A DNA stretch of 64,000 nt from Chersky-840 sp963794615 (GCA_963794615.1 CAWCEP010000005.1:434001-498000); one strand, 5' to 3'; counted from the stretch's first letter, positions 28,572-40,187 are shown. A program made the numbers and translations. The notes: generated by a model not told the origin, from the letters alone.

Positions 28572-28910
28572 GTGGACGTTGCTGTTTCGGGACGCAAGCA
28601 GACCGCACCGGAGGAAGTCCGGGCCCTCGCCCGAGCGAAGGTGGCGAAGCTGGGGAGACTGGCCCCCGTGCTCGAACGAGCCGAGGTGCGCCTGTCCGAG
28701 GACCCGGCCGCACCGGGGTCGGGACGCAAGGTGTGCGAGGTGACGATCACCGGCCACGGCCACATCCTGCGAGCCAAGGCGGCCGCCACCGACGTGCCCG
28801 TGGCCGTGGACAAGGTGGTCGACAAGCTCGAGCACCAGGTCGAGCGGTTGAAGGGGAAATTGGTGGGCCGTTCCCATCCCCGCCGTTCCCACACCTTGTC
28901 CAAGGCCTGA
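28572..28910 (+). CDS. hpf: Ribosome hibernation promoting factor, short form
   Basis: Binds the 30S decoding region and inactivates ribosomes in slow growth. 112 residues with the beta-alpha-beta-beta-beta-alpha HPF/YfiA fold: VDVAVSGRKQTAPEEVRALA, VCEVTITGHGHILRAKAAAT, VDKLEHQVERLKGKL. It lacks the C-terminal dimerisation domain of long HPF. GTG 28572 has a perfect AAGGAGG at 28558-28564. Mycobacteria also keep an hpf gene next to secA1. The upstream structured RNA probably belongs to this locus. Confidence 0.85.
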   Translation: MDVAVSGRKQTAPEEVRALARAKVAKLGRLAPVLERAEVRLSEDPAAPGSGRKVCEVTITGHGHILRAKAAATDVPVAVDKVVDKLEHQVERLKGKLVGRSHPRRSHTLSKA

Positions 28911-29008
28911 CCGACCGCCCGACTGCTTGACGGGCCGCCTGACTGCGGCGCCTGACGGGCGGCTTCACGGGGACCGCGAGCGCCGCTGGCCGCCCACAGG
29001 CCCGGCGG

Positions 29009-29014
29009 TAGACT
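29009..29014 (+). promoter_or_regulatory. Candidate -10 element TAGACT for secA
   Basis: TAGACT ends 9 bp before ATG 29024; no Shine-Dalgarno sequence. Confidence 0.55.
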
Positions 29015-29023
29015 GTCTGCGCC

Positions 29024-31804
<2,781 letters not shown>

Positions 31805-31818
<14 letters not shown>

Positions 31819-32944
31819 GCCCGCCGGGGCGGGGGACCAGCGCGACCTGCGGGGCGAGCTGGCGTCGCTCCGCAAGCGCCTCGAAGAGGCGGAGGGCTAC
31901 CTGGGCGTCGACCACCTGCGGGCGCGCCGGGCCGAGCTCGAGACCGAGGTGTCGCGCCCCGACCTGTGGGACGACCCCGACGAGGCGCGCCGGGTCACCT
32001 CGGAGTTCAGCTCCGTCAACGACGACATCGCCATGCTCGAGGAGCTCGGCGCCACGCTGTCGGATGCCGAGGAGCTCTACGAGCTCATCATCGAGGAGTC
32101 CGACGACTCGTTCACGGGCGAGCTCACCGCGACCGTCGACGACCTCACGAAACGACTCTCGGACCTCGAGCTGCGGTCGCTGTTCTCGGGTGAGTACGAC
32201 GAGCGCGACGCCATCGCCGAGCTGCACGCCGGCACGGGCGGCACCGACGCTCAGGACTGGACCGAGATGATGCTGCGCATGTACCTGCGCTGGGCCGAAC
32301 GCCACGGGTTCGCCTTCGAGGTCGACGAGACCACCGAAGGCCAAGAAGCCGGACTGCTGTCGGCGACGTTCATCGTGAAGGGCCGGTTCGCCTACGGGTT
32401 GCTGTCGGCCGAGCGGGGTGTGCACCGGCTCGTGCGCATGTCGCCCTTCGACTCCCAGCACCGCCGCCAGACGAGCTTCGCGTCGTTGGACGTGATCCCC
32501 TTCCTCGACGAGGCCAGCACCGAGATCGCCATCGACGACAAGGACCTGCGCATCGACACCTACCGGTCGTCGGGGGCGGGGGGCCAGCACGTCAACAAGA
32601 CCGACTCGGCCGTCCGGATCACCCACCTGCCCACCGGCATCGTGGTGTCGTGCCAGAACGAGCGCAGCCAGCACCAGAACAAGGCCCGCGCCATGCAGAT
32701 CCTCGCGGCCAAGCTCGTCGACCTCCAGCGCGCCGAGCGGCGGTCGGAGCTCGACTCGTTGTCGGGGCCCAAGGCGGACGTCGCCTGGGGGAGCCAGATC
32801 CGGTCCTACGTGATGGCGCCGTACCAGATGGTGAAGGACCTGCGCACCGGGTACGAGACGGGCAACGTGGACGCCGTGCTCGACGGTGATCTCGACGCCT
32901 TCATCGAGGCCGAACTGCGTCGCCGACGCCCCGTGGGGGGCTGA
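31805..32944 (+). CDS. prfB: Peptide chain release factor 2
   Basis: Terminates translation at UGA and UAA. Intact, 379 residues. It carries the RF2 codon-recognition tripeptide SPF (MSPFDSQHRRQTSF, near residue 213) and the universal GGQ of the peptidyl-transferase loop (SSGAGGQHVNKTDSAVR, near 259). The N-terminus has the RF2 helical domain (LRKRLEEAEGYLGVDHL). No CTTTGA slippery site or in-frame UGA, so the autoregulatory frameshift of E. coli prfB is absent. ATG 31805 lies inside the end of secA, suggesting coupling. Confidence 0.96.
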
Positions 32945-33007
32945 GGGGGCCGGTGGGTCGTGGCGTGGTCGGCCGGAGGCGTCCGGCGTGTGGTGAGGCG
33001 CGGCTGG

Positions 33008-33013
33008 TAGAGT
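33008..33013 (+). promoter_or_regulatory. Candidate -10 element TAGAGT for ftsEX
   Basis: TAGAGT would start transcription near 33020 and give a leader of about 70 nt, opening with the hairpin TGGCCC-TCAG-GGGCCA (33018-33033). Confidence 0.45.
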
Positions 33014-33091
33014 CGTCTGGCCCTCAGGGGCCACTACGGCCGATGGCGGTTGGGGCATGCCGCCGAGGACTCACTTCATGATTCGTTTCCG

Positions 33092-33820
33092 ATGATCCGT
33101 TTCGAGAACGTCACCAAGAGCTACAAGAGCGGACAGGTCGCGCTGCGCGACGTGTCGATCGACATCGACAAGGGGGAGTTCGTCTTCCTCGTCGGTCCGT
33201 CGGGCTCGGGGAAGACGACGTTCATCCGCCTGCTGCTGCGCGAAGAGGACCCCGGCGCCGGCCGCATCTGGGTGGCGGGGCGCGACATCTGCCATCTCAG
33301 CCAGTGGCGGATCCCCTACCTGCGGCGCAACATCGGGTGCGTGTTCCAGGACTTCCGGCTCCTGCCCAACAAGTCGGTGTTCGAGAACGTGGCGTTCGCG
33401 CTCGAGGTGATCGGGCGGCCCAAGCACGTGATCGCGCAGCAGGTCCCCCAGGTCCTCGACCTGGTGGGGCTGTCGAAGAAGCACGAGAGCCTCCCCGGGG
33501 AGCTCTCCGGCGGGGAGCAGCAGCGCGTGGCGGTGGCCCGGGCCTTCGTGAACCGGCCCCTGGTGGTCCTGGCCGACGAGCCCACCGGGAACCTCGATCC
33601 CGCCACCAGCCAGGGGATCATGCGCCTGCTGGACCGGATCAACCGGACCGGCACCACCGTGGTGGTGGCCACCCACGACGCCGGCATCGTCGACCAGATG
33701 CGCCGGCGGGTCATCGAGCTCGACCACGGCACGCTCGTGCGCGACCAGGCCCGGGGTGTCTACGGCATGGCCCCGGCCGGCATGGCCCCCGAGGACCAGC
33801 TCCAGAAGGGCGCGCACTGA
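33092..33820 (+). CDS. ftsE: Cell division ATP-binding protein FtsE
   Basis: Cytoplasmic ATPase that, with FtsX, controls peptidoglycan hydrolases at the septum. Intact, 242 residues from ATG 33092. Motifs are MIRFENVTKSYKSGQVALRD, Walker A VGPSGSGKTT, Q-loop VFQDFRLLPNKSVFENVAFA, signature LSGGEQQRVAVARAF, Walker B VVLADEPTGNLDP and the H-loop TTVVVATHD. An in-frame ATG at 33080 also encodes MIRF, but the family normally starts at the later one. The gene is 1 bp from ftsX and also follows prfB in other actinobacteria. Confidence 0.96.
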   Translation: MIRFENVTKSYKSGQVALRDVSIDIDKGEFVFLVGPSGSGKTTFIRLLLREEDPGAGRIWVAGRDICHLSQWRIPYLRRNIGCVFQDFRLLPNKSVFENVAFALEVIGRPKHVIAQQVPQVLDLVGLSKKHESLPGELSGGEQQRVAVARAFVNRPLVVLADEPTGNLDPATSQGIMRLLDRINRTGTTVVVATHDAGIVDQMRRRVIELDHGTLVRDQARGVYGMAPAGMAPEDQLQKGAH

Positions 33821-33821
33821 G

Positions 33822-34703
33822 ATGCCCGTCTCCTTCGACTACGTGGCGCGCGAGACGGCGTCGAACCTGTGGCGCAACCGGCTCATGACCATCGCCGCGG
33901 TGCTCACGGTGGGGGTGTCGTTGTCGCTCGTGGGGGCGTCGCTGCTGCTGCGCCAGGGCGTGGCCCATGCCACCACCCAGTGGGCCCACGGCGTGGACGC
34001 CATCGTGTGGCTGAAGCCCAACATCTCGACCGCGCAACGGGACTCGGTGGAGCAGCAGGTGCGCCAGCTGCCCTATGTCCGCTCCACCACCTACCGGTCC
34101 CAGGCCTTCGACCTGGCCGAGTCCAAGCACCTCCTCACGCCGCCCGAGTACCAGGTGCTGACGGTGGGGACCATGCCCGCCTCGCTGCGGATCCAGCTCG
34201 ACAACCCCAGTGAGGCCATCGCCATCGCCCGGCAGTTCGGCGACTACCCGGGGGTGAAGAGCGTCGCCGTTCCCACCAAGACCATCCACAACATCCAGAC
34301 GGTGAGCCGGATCCTGCAATTGGTGTTCTTCGTGCTGGCCGTGATCCTGTTGCTCAGCGCCTCGGTGCTCATCATCAACACCATCCGCCTGGCCATCTTC
34401 GCCCGGCGGCGCGAGGTGTCGGTCATGAAGCTCGTGGGCGCCACCAACTGGTTCATCCGGGTGCCGTTCATGTTCGAGGGGGTGGCCCAGGGCCTGTTCG
34501 GCGCGCTGTTCGCCTCGCTGACGGTGTTCTCGCTGCACTTCCTGCTCGACAGCTTCTCCAACACCAAGACGGGGAACATCTGGTACCAGATGCGGATGCC
34601 GACCGGCGAGGTGATCGTCACCAGCCTCGTGGTCGTGGTGATCGGCGTGGTGATCGGGTCCTTCGGCTCCTACCTCGGGATCCGCCGCTTCCTCGACGCC
34701 TGA
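33822..34703 (+). CDS. ftsX: Cell division protein FtsX
   Basis: Four-helix membrane partner of FtsE. 293 residues: N-terminal VARETASNLWRNRLMTIAAV leading into TM1 (LTVGVSLSLVGASLLL), an extracellular loop of about 125 residues that in other bacteria binds a cell-wall hydrolase, TM2 (LQLVFFVLAVILLLSASVLI), the ARRREVSVMKLVGATNWFIR coupling segment, TM3 (GLFGALFASLTVFSLHF) and TM4 (VIVTSLVVVVIGVVIGSFGS). Intact. No smpB or NlpC/P60 hydrolase follows; the next gene is convergent. Confidence 0.95.
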   Translation: MPVSFDYVARETASNLWRNRLMTIAAVLTVGVSLSLVGASLLLRQGVAHATTQWAHGVDAIVWLKPNISTAQRDSVEQQVRQLPYVRSTTYRSQAFDLAESKHLLTPPEYQVLTVGTMPASLRIQLDNPSEAIAIARQFGDYPGVKSVAVPTKTIHNIQTVSRILQLVFFVLAVILLLSASVLIINTIRLAIFARRREVSVMKLVGATNWFIRVPFMFEGVAQGLFGALFASLTVFSLHFLLDSFSNTKTGNIWYQMRMPTGEVIVTSLVVVVIGVVIGSFGSYLGIRRFLDA

Positions 34704-34716
34704 CCCCGACGCCGCC

Positions 34717-34731
34717 GCCCCCACCGGGGGC
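34717..34731. terminator. Short hairpin between convergent ftsX and rmlA-like gene
   Basis: GCCCCC-ACC-GGGGGC, a perfect 6-bp stem with a 3-nt loop, in the 42-bp gap between convergent genes; a plausible GC-only terminator. Confidence 0.45.
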
Positions 34732-34745
34732 AGACGGGGGGCCGG

Positions 34746-35489
34746 TCAGCCCTTGTTGGCGCCGTTCGCCCGGACGAAGTCGTTGACGGCGTAGTAGGCG
34801 TCGATCGACTCGCCGGCGTCACCCCAGAAGCCGTCGAGGATGTCGTAGGCCATGGTGCGCTGCTCGACGAAGTAATTGTTGACGTCGGTGATCTCGAGCT
34901 CGCCCCGACCCGACGGCTCGAGCGTGCCGATGACCTCGAACACCGAGGCGTCGTAGCAGTAGATGCCGGTGACGGCGTAGTTGCTGGGCGGGTCTTCGGG
35001 CTTCTCCACGATGTGGGTGATGCGCATCTCGGCGTCGAACTCGGGCACGCCGAGATGGCGGAGGTGGGCGGGGTCGTCCGCCTCGGTGAGCACGATGCGG
35101 GCCCCCCCCTCCTGGCGGGCGAAGTGCTCGACGGTGGGCCGGAAGGTGCGCTCGACGATGTTGTCGCCCAGCATGACGAGCACCGAGTCGCCGGCCACGA
35201 AGCGCTCGGCCAGGCCCAGCGCCTCGGCGATGCCCCCGGGCCGGTCCTGGTAGGCGTAGCTGAGGCGGTCGATGCCGTGCTCGTGGCCGTTGCCGAGGAG
35301 GCGCAGGAACTCCCCGGCGTGGGTGCCGCCGGTCACGACCATCATCTCGTTGATCCCGGCCAGCACCAGGGCCTCGATGGCGTAGCTGATCATGGGCCGG
35401 TCGTAGATGGGCAGGAGGTGCTTGTTCGTGATGCGGGTGAGCGGGTGGAGCCGGGTGCCGCTGCCGCCCGCCAGGATCACGCCCTTCAC
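34746..35489 (-). CDS. Glucose-1-phosphate thymidylyltransferase-like, short form
   Basis: Makes an NDP-sugar (dTDP-glucose in RmlA) for rhamnose-type pathways. 247 residues from GTG 35489: VKGVILAGGSGTRLHPLTRI, NKHLLPIYDRPMISYAIEAL, VVTGGTHAGEFLRLLGNGHE, VMLGDNIVERTF, HIVEKPEDPPSNYAVTGIYC and ITDVNNYFVEQ. It is shorter than RmlA (about 290) because the C-terminal extension is missing, as in archaeal-type enzymes. TAGGGT on the minus strand ends 8 bp before the start, so it is probably leaderless. Confidence 0.85.
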   Translation of the reverse strand: MKGVILAGGSGTRLHPLTRITNKHLLPIYDRPMISYAIEALVLAGINEMMVVTGGTHAGEFLRLLGNGHEHGIDRLSYAYQDRPGGIAEALGLAERFVAGDSVLVMLGDNIVERTFRPTVEHFARQEGGARIVLTEADDPAHLRHLGVPEFDAEMRITHIVEKPEDPPSNYAVTGIYCYDASVFEVIGTLEPSGRGELEITDVNNYFVEQRTMAYDILDGFWGDAGESIDAYYAVNDFVRANGANKG

Positions 35490-35497
35490 GGGGCGCC

Positions 35498-35503
35498 ACC
35501 CTA
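35498..35503 (-). promoter_or_regulatory. Candidate -10 element TAGGGT
   Basis: Minus-strand TAGGGT, 8 bp before GTG 35489. It overlaps the end of the upstream serine hydrolase gene. Confidence 0.5.
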
Positions 35504-36382
35504 CCGGAGGTTCCCCGCCGCCCCCCCAGACGGGGCCCACCGCGCCACGACATCGTCGGCCAGGGCGGGCCACGCCGAGCGCGCCCACGGGCCGAAGTCG
35601 CGGTCGCACAGCGACGCGCACGCCACCCCGGCCCCGGGGTCGACCCACAGGAAGCTCCCCGACCGGCCGAAATGGCCGAAGGTGCCCGGGGAGTTGCGGG
35701 CCCCGGTCCAGTGCGGCGACTTGGCGTCGCGGATCTCGAAGCCGAGGCCCCAGTCACAGGGGTCGTAGCGGCCGAAGCCCGGCACGACGCCGGCCAGGCC
35801 GGGGAAGGCGACCGCGGTGGCGCCCGCCAGCGTGGCCGGCGCCACCAGGCGCGGCGCCAGGAGCTCGGCGCCGAGCAGGAGCAGGTCCCGCACCGGCCCC
35901 CGCCCCCCCGACGCCGGGGACGACCCGGGAGGGAGCTCGGTCCCGGTCATCTCCAGGGGGAGGACCACGCCGGTGCGGACGTAGTCGGAGAAGGGCAAGC
36001 CCGAGGATTGCGACACGTGGTCGGCGAGCACCTCGTAGCCGATGTTCGAATAGATACGGCGCCGCCCGGGGGCGGTGAGGGGCCGGAGGGTGTCGGGGCC
36101 GAGACCCGACGCGTGGGCGAGGAGGTGCCGCACCGTCGACCCGGGCGGGCCGGCGGGGTCGTCGAGGGCGACGGTGCCCTCTTCGACGGCCACGAGCACG
36201 GCCACGGCCACGAGCAGCTTGGTGACCGACGCCCACGCGTAGGGGGCTTCGGTGTCGCCGGTCTCGTCGGCCACCACGACGCCACCGTCGGGGGTGGCGA
36301 GCACCACCCCGGCGGCGGCCGAGCCCACCGGCCAGTGGGCCACGGCGCCGAGGGCGGTCAGGGTCGTCAGGGCGCGGCCCAT
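35501..36382 (-). CDS. Serine hydrolase, beta-lactamase/class C PBP-like
   Basis: DD-peptidase-fold protein of 293 residues. The catalytic S-x-x-K is ASVTKLLVAVAVLVAVEEG, the Y-x-N motif is YSNIGYEVLADHVSQ, and HFGRSGSFLWVDPGAG holds the third (H-x-G-like) motif. LLAHASGLGPDTLRPL matches the LLtHtSGl motif of the family. No signal peptide is evident, so a cytoplasmic esterase-type role (EstB-like) is as likely as cell-wall activity. It starts inside the end of the acyl-CoA synthetase gene (16-bp overlap) and probably shares its message. Confidence 0.83.
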   Translation of the reverse strand: MGRALTTLTALGAVAHWPVGSAAAGVVLATPDGGVVVADETGDTEAPYAWASVTKLLVAVAVLVAVEEGTVALDDPAGPPGSTVRHLLAHASGLGPDTLRPLTAPGRRRIYSNIGYEVLADHVSQSSGLPFSDYVRTGVVLPLEMTGTELPPGSSPASGGRGPVRDLLLLGAELLAPRLVAPATLAGATAVAFPGLAGVVPGFGRYDPCDWGLGFEIRDAKSPHWTGARNSPGTFGHFGRSGSFLWVDPGAGVACASLCDRDFGPWARSAWPALADDVVARWAPSGGAAGNLR

Positions 36383-37977
36383 TCGGTGGTGTCGGCCCGG
36401 ATGCGGGCGTAGTCCACCTTGCCGGCCGGGGAGCGTCCGATGGTATCGACGAAGTGGACGCGCTTGGGCGCCTTGTAGGCCGCCAGGTGACCACGGACGT
36501 GCTCGATGAGCTCGGGCTCGGTCGCCGACGCACCGGGACGGAGCTCCACCGCGGCGGCCACCACCTGACCGAAGCGCTCGTCGGGGATGGCCACGGCCAC
36601 GGCGTCGGCCACGGCGGGGTGGAGCTTCAAGACCTCCTCCACCTCTTCGGGAAAGACCTTCTCGCCGCCGGTGTTGATCACCACCGAGCCGCGCCCGAGC
36701 AGATGGATGGCGCCGTCGGCGTCCACCGTGGCGAAGTCACCGGGCACCGAGTAGCGGATGCCGTCGATGACCTGGAAGGTGCGGGCGGACTTGTCGGGGT
36801 CCTTGTAGTAGCCGACGGGGTTGCGGCCCCCGAGGGCGAGCACACCGACCTCGTCGGAACCGGGGGTCACGTCCTTGTGCGACTCGGGGTCGAGCACCCG
36901 CACGTCGGGGCTCAACGTGAAGCGCGCCGTGTGCTCGGCCGCCTTCCCGCTCGACACCGACGTCCCCATCCCGATCGCCTCCGACGACGAGAAGGCGTCG
37001 ATGAGCATCAGGTTGGGATGGTGGCGGAGCAGGCCCTGCTTGGTCTCCTCGCTCCACATGACCCCCGACGACACGAAGGCGAGCAACGTCGACAGCCGCC
37101 ACCGACCGGGGTGCTCGTCGAGGGCGCGCAGGATGGGCTTGGCGAAGGAGTCGCCGACGATGGCGACGGTGTTGACGTTGTCGCGGTCGATGGTGTCGAG
37201 GAGCTCGACGGCGTCGAAGCGGCGCCCGGTGAGGGTCACGACGCACCCGCCCACGGTCATGGCCGCCATGGCGGTGAACCCGCCCGTGCCGTGCATGAGC
37301 GGACAGGCCGGCAGGTGCAGGGGGCCGGTCCCCACGATGGTCTTGCGCACCGCGTCGAGGCCACCGTCCTCGGGCACGCGCAGGAGGTTCCCGGCGTTGA
37401 GCTTGGCGAACAGGTCGTCCTGGCGCCACATGACGCCCTTGGGCATCCCCGTGGTGCCCCCGGTGTAGAGGAAGTACATGTCGTCACCGGTGCGCGCCCA
37501 CGCCGGAACGGGGCGAGGCGCCCCGCTCTCGGCGGCGCCCTCGTAGGGGGTGGCCCACGACGGGCACTCGCCGGTGCCGTCGTCGACCCACAGCCAGGCC
37601 CGGATCCGCGGCACGCGCCCGCGCAGCCCGGCGATGCGCTCGGAGAACGATCCGTGGAAGATGACGGCCACGGCGTCGGCGTTGTCCCACAGGTAGACGA
37701 GCTCGTCGTCGGTGTAGCGGTAGTTGGTGTTCACGGGCACGAGGCCGGCCTTCAAGATGGCGAAGGTCGACTCCATGTACTCGGGGGTGTTGTAGAGGTA
37801 GTGGGCCACCTTGTCCTGGTGGAGGACCCCGAGGTCGAGGAGGAACTGCGCCACACCGTTGGCCCGGCGCTCGGTGTCGGACCACGTGAGGCGGCGCTCG
37901 CCGTGGATGGCGCTGAGCCCGTGAGGCACGGTTTCGACGACGGTTTCCCAGACATCGGCAAAGTTCCAATCGGTCAC
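36367..37977 (-). CDS. Acyl-CoA synthetase (FadD-type)
   Basis: Activates a fatty or steroid-derived acid to its CoA thioester with ATP. Intact, 536 residues. AMP-binding P-loop FLYTGGTTGMPKG at about 169-181, the A5-type region IDAFSSSEAIGMG, motif A7-A8 VPGDFATVDADGAIHLLGRG, NTGGEKVFPEEVEE, and the catalytic lysine in RSPAGKVDYARIRAD. The GVMWRQDDL segment after the P-loop resembles mycobacterial FadD19/FadD17-like enzymes. It is divergent from an acyl-CoA dehydrogenase and shares its promoter region. GTG 37977 is leaderless. Confidence 0.9.
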   Translation of the reverse strand: MTDWNFADVWETVVETVPHGLSAIHGERRLTWSDTERRANGVAQFLLDLGVLHQDKVAHYLYNTPEYMESTFAILKAGLVPVNTNYRYTDDELVYLWDNADAVAVIFHGSFSERIAGLRGRVPRIRAWLWVDDGTGECPSWATPYEGAAESGAPRPVPAWARTGDDMYFLYTGGTTGMPKGVMWRQDDLFAKLNAGNLLRVPEDGGLDAVRKTIVGTGPLHLPACPLMHGTGGFTAMAAMTVGGCVVTLTGRRFDAVELLDTIDRDNVNTVAIVGDSFAKPILRALDEHPGRWRLSTLLAFVSSGVMWSEETKQGLLRHHPNLMLIDAFSSSEAIGMGTSVSSGKAAEHTARFTLSPDVRVLDPESHKDVTPGSDEVGVLALGGRNPVGYYKDPDKSARTFQVIDGIRYSVPGDFATVDADGAIHLLGRGSVVINTGGEKVFPEEVEEVLKLHPAVADAVAVAIPDERFGQVVAAAVELRPGASATEPELIEHVRGHLAAYKAPKRVHFVDTIGRSPAGKVDYARIRADTTEWAAP

Positions 37978-37985
37978 GGCGGCAG

Positions 37986-37995
37986 AGCCTACGCT
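37986..37995. promoter_or_regulatory. Overlapping divergent -10 elements
   Basis: AGCCTACGCT contains TAGGCT on the minus strand (37986-37991) and TACGCT on the plus strand (37990-37995), sharing the TA at 37990-37991. Each ends exactly 8 bp before a GTG start (37977 minus, 38004 plus). The two genes are only 26 bp apart. Confidence 0.7.
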
Positions 37996-38003
37996 GCTTC
38001 GCT

Positions 38004-39215
38004 GTGGACCTCGCCCTGCCCGGAGACGATCATCCGGCGCGCGTCGAGTTCCGATCGTGGCTGGAGGCGAACCCCGACCCCTCGCCGCGCCGGCTCGCGG
38101 CGGCGGGCTATGTCGCTCCCCACTGGCCGCGTCCGTGGGGCCTCGACGCCGATCCCATCGCCCAGCTCGTCATCGACGACGAGATGCGCCGGTCGGGCGT
38201 GCGCCGACCGTTCAACCAGATCGGCATCGGCTGGGCCGGCCCCACCCTCGTCCACGCCGGCACCGAAGCCCAGAAGGAGCGCTACCTGCTTCCCCTGTTG
38301 GCGGGGGAGGAGATCTGGTGCCAGTTGTTCTCCGAGCCGGGGGCGGGCTCGGACCTGGCCGGCCTGTCGACGCGCGCCGTGCGCGACGGCGACGAGTGGG
38401 TCGTCACGGGACAGAAGGTGTGGACGAGCTTCGCCCACGTCGCCGCGCTGGGCATCCTGCTGGCCCGCACCGATCCCGACGTCCCCAAGCACCAAGGCAT
38501 CTCGTACTTCGTGTGCCCCATGGACGCGCCCGGGGTCACCATCCGCCCCATCGTCGACATGACCGGTGACCACGCCTTCAACGAGGTGTTCCTCGACGAG
38601 GTGCGCCTCCCCGCCGACCACCTCGTCGGCGACGTCAACGGGGGATGGGCGCTGGCCAAGGTCACCCTCGGCAACGAGCGGGTGTCGTTGTCGGGGGAGG
38701 GGGCGTTGTGGGGACAGGGCCCCACCGCCGGCGACCTGCTCGACATCGTGCGGCGCGGCGGGGGGACGGCCGACGCCGGCCTGCGCCAGCGCCTGGCGCG
38801 CCTGTGGATCGAGGGCGAGGTGCTCCGGCTCATCCGGCTCCGCACCGTGAGCGCGGTGGTGGCCGGTCGGGCGCCGGGCCCCGAGGCGTCGGTGCGCAAG
38901 GCCCTCGCCGACGACCACGGGCAGCGCGTCATGGAGCTGGCGCACGACATCGCCGGGCCCTTCGGGTTGTTGGCCGACGCCGGGCCGGCCGAAGGCCTGG
39001 CCCCGGCCCCGGTCGCGGCCGGCTCGGCCGGGGCGGCCTGGCCGACCTCGGTGTGGGCCAAGGGCTATCTCTTCTCGAGGGCGCTCACCATCGGCGGGGG
39101 CACGTCCGAGGTGCAGCGCAACATCATCGCCGAGCGCGTGCTCGGGCTTCCCCACGACGTCGACGTGGAGGCGGCCCAGTCGTGGGCGCAGTCGCGTCGA
39201 GCCCTTCAGGCCTGA
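38004..39215 (+). CDS. Acyl-CoA dehydrogenase
   Basis: FAD flavoenzyme that introduces the alpha-beta double bond in acyl-CoA. Intact, 403 residues. Signatures are CQLFSEPGAGSDLAGLSTRA, GDEWVVTGQKVWTSFAH, FNEVFLDEVRLPADHLVGDV, GGWALAKVTLGNERVSLSG and the end GGGTSEVQRNIIAERVLGLP. The start is GTG 38004, 8 bp after TACGCT. It pairs with the divergent acyl-CoA synthetase; with the racemase at 62.4 kb the organism can probably degrade methyl-branched or sterol-type acyl chains. Its end overlaps the convergent hydrolase by 10 bp. Confidence 0.93.
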   Translation: MDLALPGDDHPARVEFRSWLEANPDPSPRRLAAAGYVAPHWPRPWGLDADPIAQLVIDDEMRRSGVRRPFNQIGIGWAGPTLVHAGTEAQKERYLLPLLAGEEIWCQLFSEPGAGSDLAGLSTRAVRDGDEWVVTGQKVWTSFAHVAALGILLARTDPDVPKHQGISYFVCPMDAPGVTIRPIVDMTGDHAFNEVFLDEVRLPADHLVGDVNGGWALAKVTLGNERVSLSGEGALWGQGPTAGDLLDIVRRGGGTADAGLRQRLARLWIEGEVLRLIRLRTVSAVVAGRAPGPEASVRKALADDHGQRVMELAHDIAGPFGLLADAGPAEGLAPAPVAAGSAGAAWPTSVWAKGYLFSRALTIGGGTSEVQRNIIAERVLGLPHDVDVEAAQSWAQSRRALQA

Positions 39216-40030
39216 GCGGGCGCCGCTGCGCCGCGCCGCGCCGCCCCCATGGCGCGGTCCACCACGCGCCGCACGAAGGCGGCGAAGGCGTCGGGATGGC
39301 TGAGCGGCGCACTGTGGGCGGAGCCGGGGATCTCGATCACCTCGGCGTCGGGGACGAGCTCGGACAACGCGTCGACGGCGCGCCGGTGGTGCGGGATCGA
39401 CTGGCCGCCCCGTCCGAGCACGAGGGGCACGCGCAGGGTCGTCACGTCGAAGGGCGCCCCGTGGCGGCGCAGGTCGGCCAGCTCGGCCACGAGGGCGGGA
39501 CCGTCGGCGTGGCGGTCGGCCCGGGCCTGGTCGCTCAGTCGGTCCCAGCCGGCGTCGCCGACGACGCGCCGGAAGAACCCCTCGGCGAAATCGGCGGGGT
39601 CGTCGTCGGTGATGCTCGACGCGCTGCGGTGCGGCCACCACTCGAACCACGGAAGGGGCGGTTCGTAGGCACCCACGGCGCCGATGGCGCTGGGGGCGGC
39701 GAGCGCCGCCCCCAGCGCCACATCCCCTCCGTAGGAGTGGCCCACCACGACGGCGGGCCCGTCGCCCACCACGGCAACGAGGTCGGCGATGTGGTCGTCG
39801 AGGGTGCGGGCCAACGTCATGGCCCGGGAGTGGTGATAGCCGCGCCGGTCGAAGGTCACGACGTGGAGGTCACCGAGCCGGCGCACGGTGCGGGCGAACG
39901 ACGCGCCCCGGTCGAGCGAGCCGTGCACCAACACCACCGTGGGGGTCGTCGCCTCGTTGTCGCCGCGGTGGCGTGCGCTGTGCTCTTCCCCGTGATCGAC
40001 GACGTGCAGGCCGCCGGGACGTGTGCTCAC
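39206..40030 (-). CDS. Alpha/beta hydrolase
   Basis: About 274 residues from GTG 40030. The oxyanion strand VVLVHGSLDRGASF, nucleophile elbow VVVGHSYGGDVAL (Ser), acid region near LRVPLVLGRGGQSIPHHRRA, and catalytic His in IPGSAHSAPLSHPDAF complete a triad. VTFDRRGYHHS is typical of the epoxide hydrolase/esterase branch. Substrate unknown. A frame-open extension to 40120 exists, but conserved sequence begins near 39940. A TAGCCT hexamer at 40142-40147 could start the message about 100 bp upstream. Confidence 0.85.
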   Translation of the reverse strand: MSTRPGGLHVVDHGEEHSARHRGDNEATTPTVVLVHGSLDRGASFARTVRRLGDLHVVTFDRRGYHHSRAMTLARTLDDHIADLVAVVGDGPAVVVGHSYGGDVALGAALAAPSAIGAVGAYEPPLPWFEWWPHRSASSITDDDPADFAEGFFRRVVGDAGWDRLSDQARADRHADGPALVAELADLRRHGAPFDVTTLRVPLVLGRGGQSIPHHRRAVDALSELVPDAEVIEIPGSAHSAPLSHPDAFAAFVRRVVDRAMGAARRGAAAPAQA

Positions 40031-40141
40031 CCTCGTCGGGCCGGAGCCGGGCCCGTCCCGGTCACCACGACGCGCCACCAACCGGCGACGGCCCCGACCG
40101 CACCAGGGCGACGAACGCACGGCCAGGGAACATGGTGGCGA

Positions 40142-40147
40142 AGGCTA
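40142..40147 (-). promoter_or_regulatory. Candidate -10 element TAGCCT for the hydrolase
   Basis: Minus-strand TAGCCT lies 8 bp before an ATG at 40133 that opens only 23 codons. The hydrolase proper starts about 100 bp further in another frame, so this is either a leader peptide or the result of a frame error. Confidence 0.4.
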
Positions 40148-40187
40148 CCGCCCCCTCCGCACGGGGTCGGGCGCCGAGGTGCCCCGG

